From positions 1-64,000 of the forward strand of contig JAGOLX010000004.1 in the NCBI GenBank assembly GCA_017993835.1: 64,000 bases of DNA. The letters are read 5' to 3'. The notes beneath the pieces are model-generated. The model made no database searches, was not told the DNA's origin, and worked only from the letters and a program-made list of their open reading frames with translations. The translations under genes and the position numbers were made by a program. Below, in pieces: positions 62,737 to 64,000 of the stretch. Each line of letters starts with the position of its first letter. Within the stretch, counting starts at the first letter, position 1. This stretch comes from Phycisphaerae bacterium. Its GTDB lineage: Bacteria > Planctomycetota > Phycisphaerae > Sedimentisphaerales > Anaerobacaceae.

Positions 62737-63561
62737 CTACTCTTCCAGGGGCAACAGTTCCAGCTTGCGGAACTGCGTGGGGGCGCTCTCAGCCTGGATC
62801 GCAATGTAGCCTTCGCCGAGCGTGAGCCCAGCGCCGGCCTGGAGGCGTTTCTGCGCGTCGGCGTCACGCTCGTCGAGTTGCGGCTCGGTGTATTCGAGCA
62901 CGGCTTCGCCGTTGATGATGTGGCGGATCAGCCGATTGCCATGAACCTCCACCTCGGCCGTCACCCACTGGTCGCCGTGACAGGTCTTGGACGACGAGTT
63001 GGTGCAGTGCTGGGTAACGAGCTGGCCGTTCATGACGACGTTTGTGCCGGGCGTACACAGATTGCCGGTGGAGCGCTCGTTCGTCCCGTCGCCCCCGAGC
63101 AACTGGACCTCGATGCTGACGGGAAAGTCCTGGTCCTTGGCCATCGTCGCCGGCGGCTGGCAGTGGAGCATCAAGCCGTTGTTGCGGAAGGCCCAGCCGG
63201 GCCCGCCGGGAACCTGCTCGCCGACAAACCGGTACTCCGCGCGCAGGCGGTAGTGCGAGAAGGAGTCCTTGTAGAACAGATGCCCGAATTCGCTGTCGAA
63301 CTTCTCGTACTGGTCGTAGGCGACGGTCAGCAGGCCGTCCTGGACGCCAAACGTATCTTTGTAGTTCACGCCCAGCTCGCTACCCGCGAACTTCGGCGTC
63401 CAGCCCGTGAGATCGTTGCCGTTGAACAGATTGATCCACCGGCCCTCAGGCTCGGTCGCCTGCTTCGTCACACAGCCCCCTGTGAAGGCTGCCGCCAGCA
63501 CGCAAACACCGACCAGATTCCAGCCAGATCGCGTGTCACGATAAGAACGTCCTGTCTTCAT
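62737..63561 (-). CDS. DUF1080 (3-keto-disaccharide hydrolase domain) lipoprotein
   Basis: 274 residues. A lipoprotein signal with lipobox FTGGC places it on a membrane facing the periplasm. The DUF1080 fold starts at INLFNGNDLTGW and shows HYRLRAEYRF, NNGLMLHCQPP, SIEVQLLGGDG and GYIAIQAES. DUF1080 proteins are very numerous in planctomycetes. Several act on 3-keto-sugars formed by oxidation of disaccharides; others have unknown substrates. It is convergent with the universal stress gene, 7 nt apart. The start is ATG 63561. Confidence 0.9.
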   Translation of the reverse strand: MKTGRSYRDTRSGWNLVGVCVLAAAFTGGCVTKQATEPEGRWINLFNGNDLTGWTPKFAGSELGVNYKDTFGVQDGLLTVAYDQYEKFDSEFGHLFYKDSFSHYRLRAEYRFVGEQVPGGPGWAFRNNGLMLHCQPPATMAKDQDFPVSIEVQLLGGDGTNERSTGNLCTPGTNVVMNGQLVTQHCTNSSSKTCHGDQWVTAEVEVHGNRLIRHIINGEAVLEYTEPQLDERDADAQKRLQAGAGLTLGEGYIAIQAESAPTQFRKLELLPLEE

Positions 63562-63599
63562 AATTCGTCACTTTCAGAAGCGGAAATCGGAATAGTCCA

Positions 63600-63971
63600 T
63601 CAGCGAGAGGCCTGTCCAACACACTGACATCGAAGTCTGGCCCGGAGCCAATCCCCGGTCTTGAATCCCACTCCAAGACCGACGCCCGTCAAGGCGGAAA
63701 GCCGGGCATAGAATAGCAGAGAGGACGCCGCATCGGAAGGATGAAACAAGCCAATCAGGACGACACCCACTCCCAGCAAGCCGGCGGCAAAGACGACCGA
63801 CCAAACCACATAGGTGCCCACGGCCTGCACCCATCGACGCTGACCAAGGACCCGAACGTTGAGAAAGACCACGCCGACCCACATCGCCATGAGAATACCC
63901 GTGTGGATCAGGATTCGCGGCCCGGATCGCACGGTCGCGACGCTCATGGCGACGGCGATCAGTGTGCCCAC
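63600..63971 (-). CDS. Small integral membrane protein of unknown function (possibly cut by the window edge)
   Basis: 123 residues from GTG 63971, or shorter from ATG 63947. Three to four hydrophobic segments are visible (HTGILMAMWVGVVFLNVRVL, TYVVWSVVFAAGLLGVGVVL and FYARLSALTGVGLGVGF). The frame stays open to the right edge, so the true start may lie outside. I recognise no family. Another overlapping frame (63574-63996) looks like a shadow, since its composition is arginine-rich and not membrane-like. Confidence 0.5.
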   Translation of the reverse strand: MGTLIAVAMSVATVRSGPRILIHTGILMAMWVGVVFLNVRVLGQRRWVQAVGTYVVWSVVFAAGLLGVGVVLIGLFHPSDAASSLLFYARLSALTGVGLGVGFKTGDWLRARLRCQCVGQASR

Positions 63972-64000
63972 TGCAGTGTACCGTCCCGGCGAACATCGCC

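Overview
The window (about 60-65% GC by eye) looks like the chromosome of a planctomycete, most probably of the class Phycisphaerae (Sedimentisphaerales type). The signs are very large exported LamG, GEVED and lamin-tail proteins, a prepilin-like protein with a short exported-domain tail, a MecI/BlaI plus M56 antirepressor pair with huge periplasmic extensions, a tricorn-like protease, a Ser/Thr kinase, and Kdo/LPS genes beside PTS regulatory genes. This assignment is inference from gene content; no rRNA or tRNA gene lies in the window.

Layout. 1-266 is the 5' end of a group II intron on the minus strand, cut by the window edge. 434-7325 holds a BlaI-type repressor with two palindromic operators over its promoter, then a giant M56/BlaR1-like protein with secretin-like and STN domains, interrupted by an in-frame TAG at 6114-6116. 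7522-12174 is a CotH/lamin-tail surface protein. 12334-13368 is an aminoglycoside-phosphotransferase-fold kinase. 13664-16552 is an exported sialidase/glycoside-hydrolase-like protein behind a perfect palindrome. 16679-17902 is a membrane-anchored Ser/Thr kinase.

18238-24255 is a fatty-acid/electron-transfer cluster (etfB, etfA, acyl-CoA dehydrogenase, HAD phosphatase). Its etf pair is split by a lower-GC foreign gene (zinc ribbon plus nucleoside-deoxyribosyltransferase/TIR-like domain) and an inverted-repeat element. 24556-27795 is a tricorn-like protease. 27838-28886 is a small accessory island: a frameshifted CxxCxGxG protein and a DUF4160/DUF2442 pair.

28984-42071 is one long minus-strand run. 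In transcription order it encodes a lipid flippase-like protein, hibernation factor, EIIA, HPr, Enzyme I, a TIGR03936/DUF2344 protein, RNase G/E, KdsD, KdsC, an LptC/OstA-like protein, an S9 peptidase and a GNAT acetyltransferase. It joins PTS-type regulation, RNA processing and Kdo-LPS biogenesis. Then come hisI, a MIF-family tautomerase, an exported coiled-coil protein and an MscS channel.

46144-61774 is an exported-protein region: a LamG protein, a prepilin-like protein, a LamG/discoidin protein, a GH5 glycosidase with a carbohydrate-binding tail, and two GEVED-domain proteins. It probably serves polysaccharide binding and breakdown at the cell surface. The window ends with a universal stress protein, a DUF1080 lipoprotein and a small membrane protein.

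Intergenic DNA carries four sites (six arms) of 7-bp-period repeats, an A/G-rich hairpin and several strong terminators. The best candidates for undescribed biology are the gene inserted between etfB and etfA, the giant BlaR1-like sensor with its stop codon, and the GIKPGYNET-repeat zinc protein.
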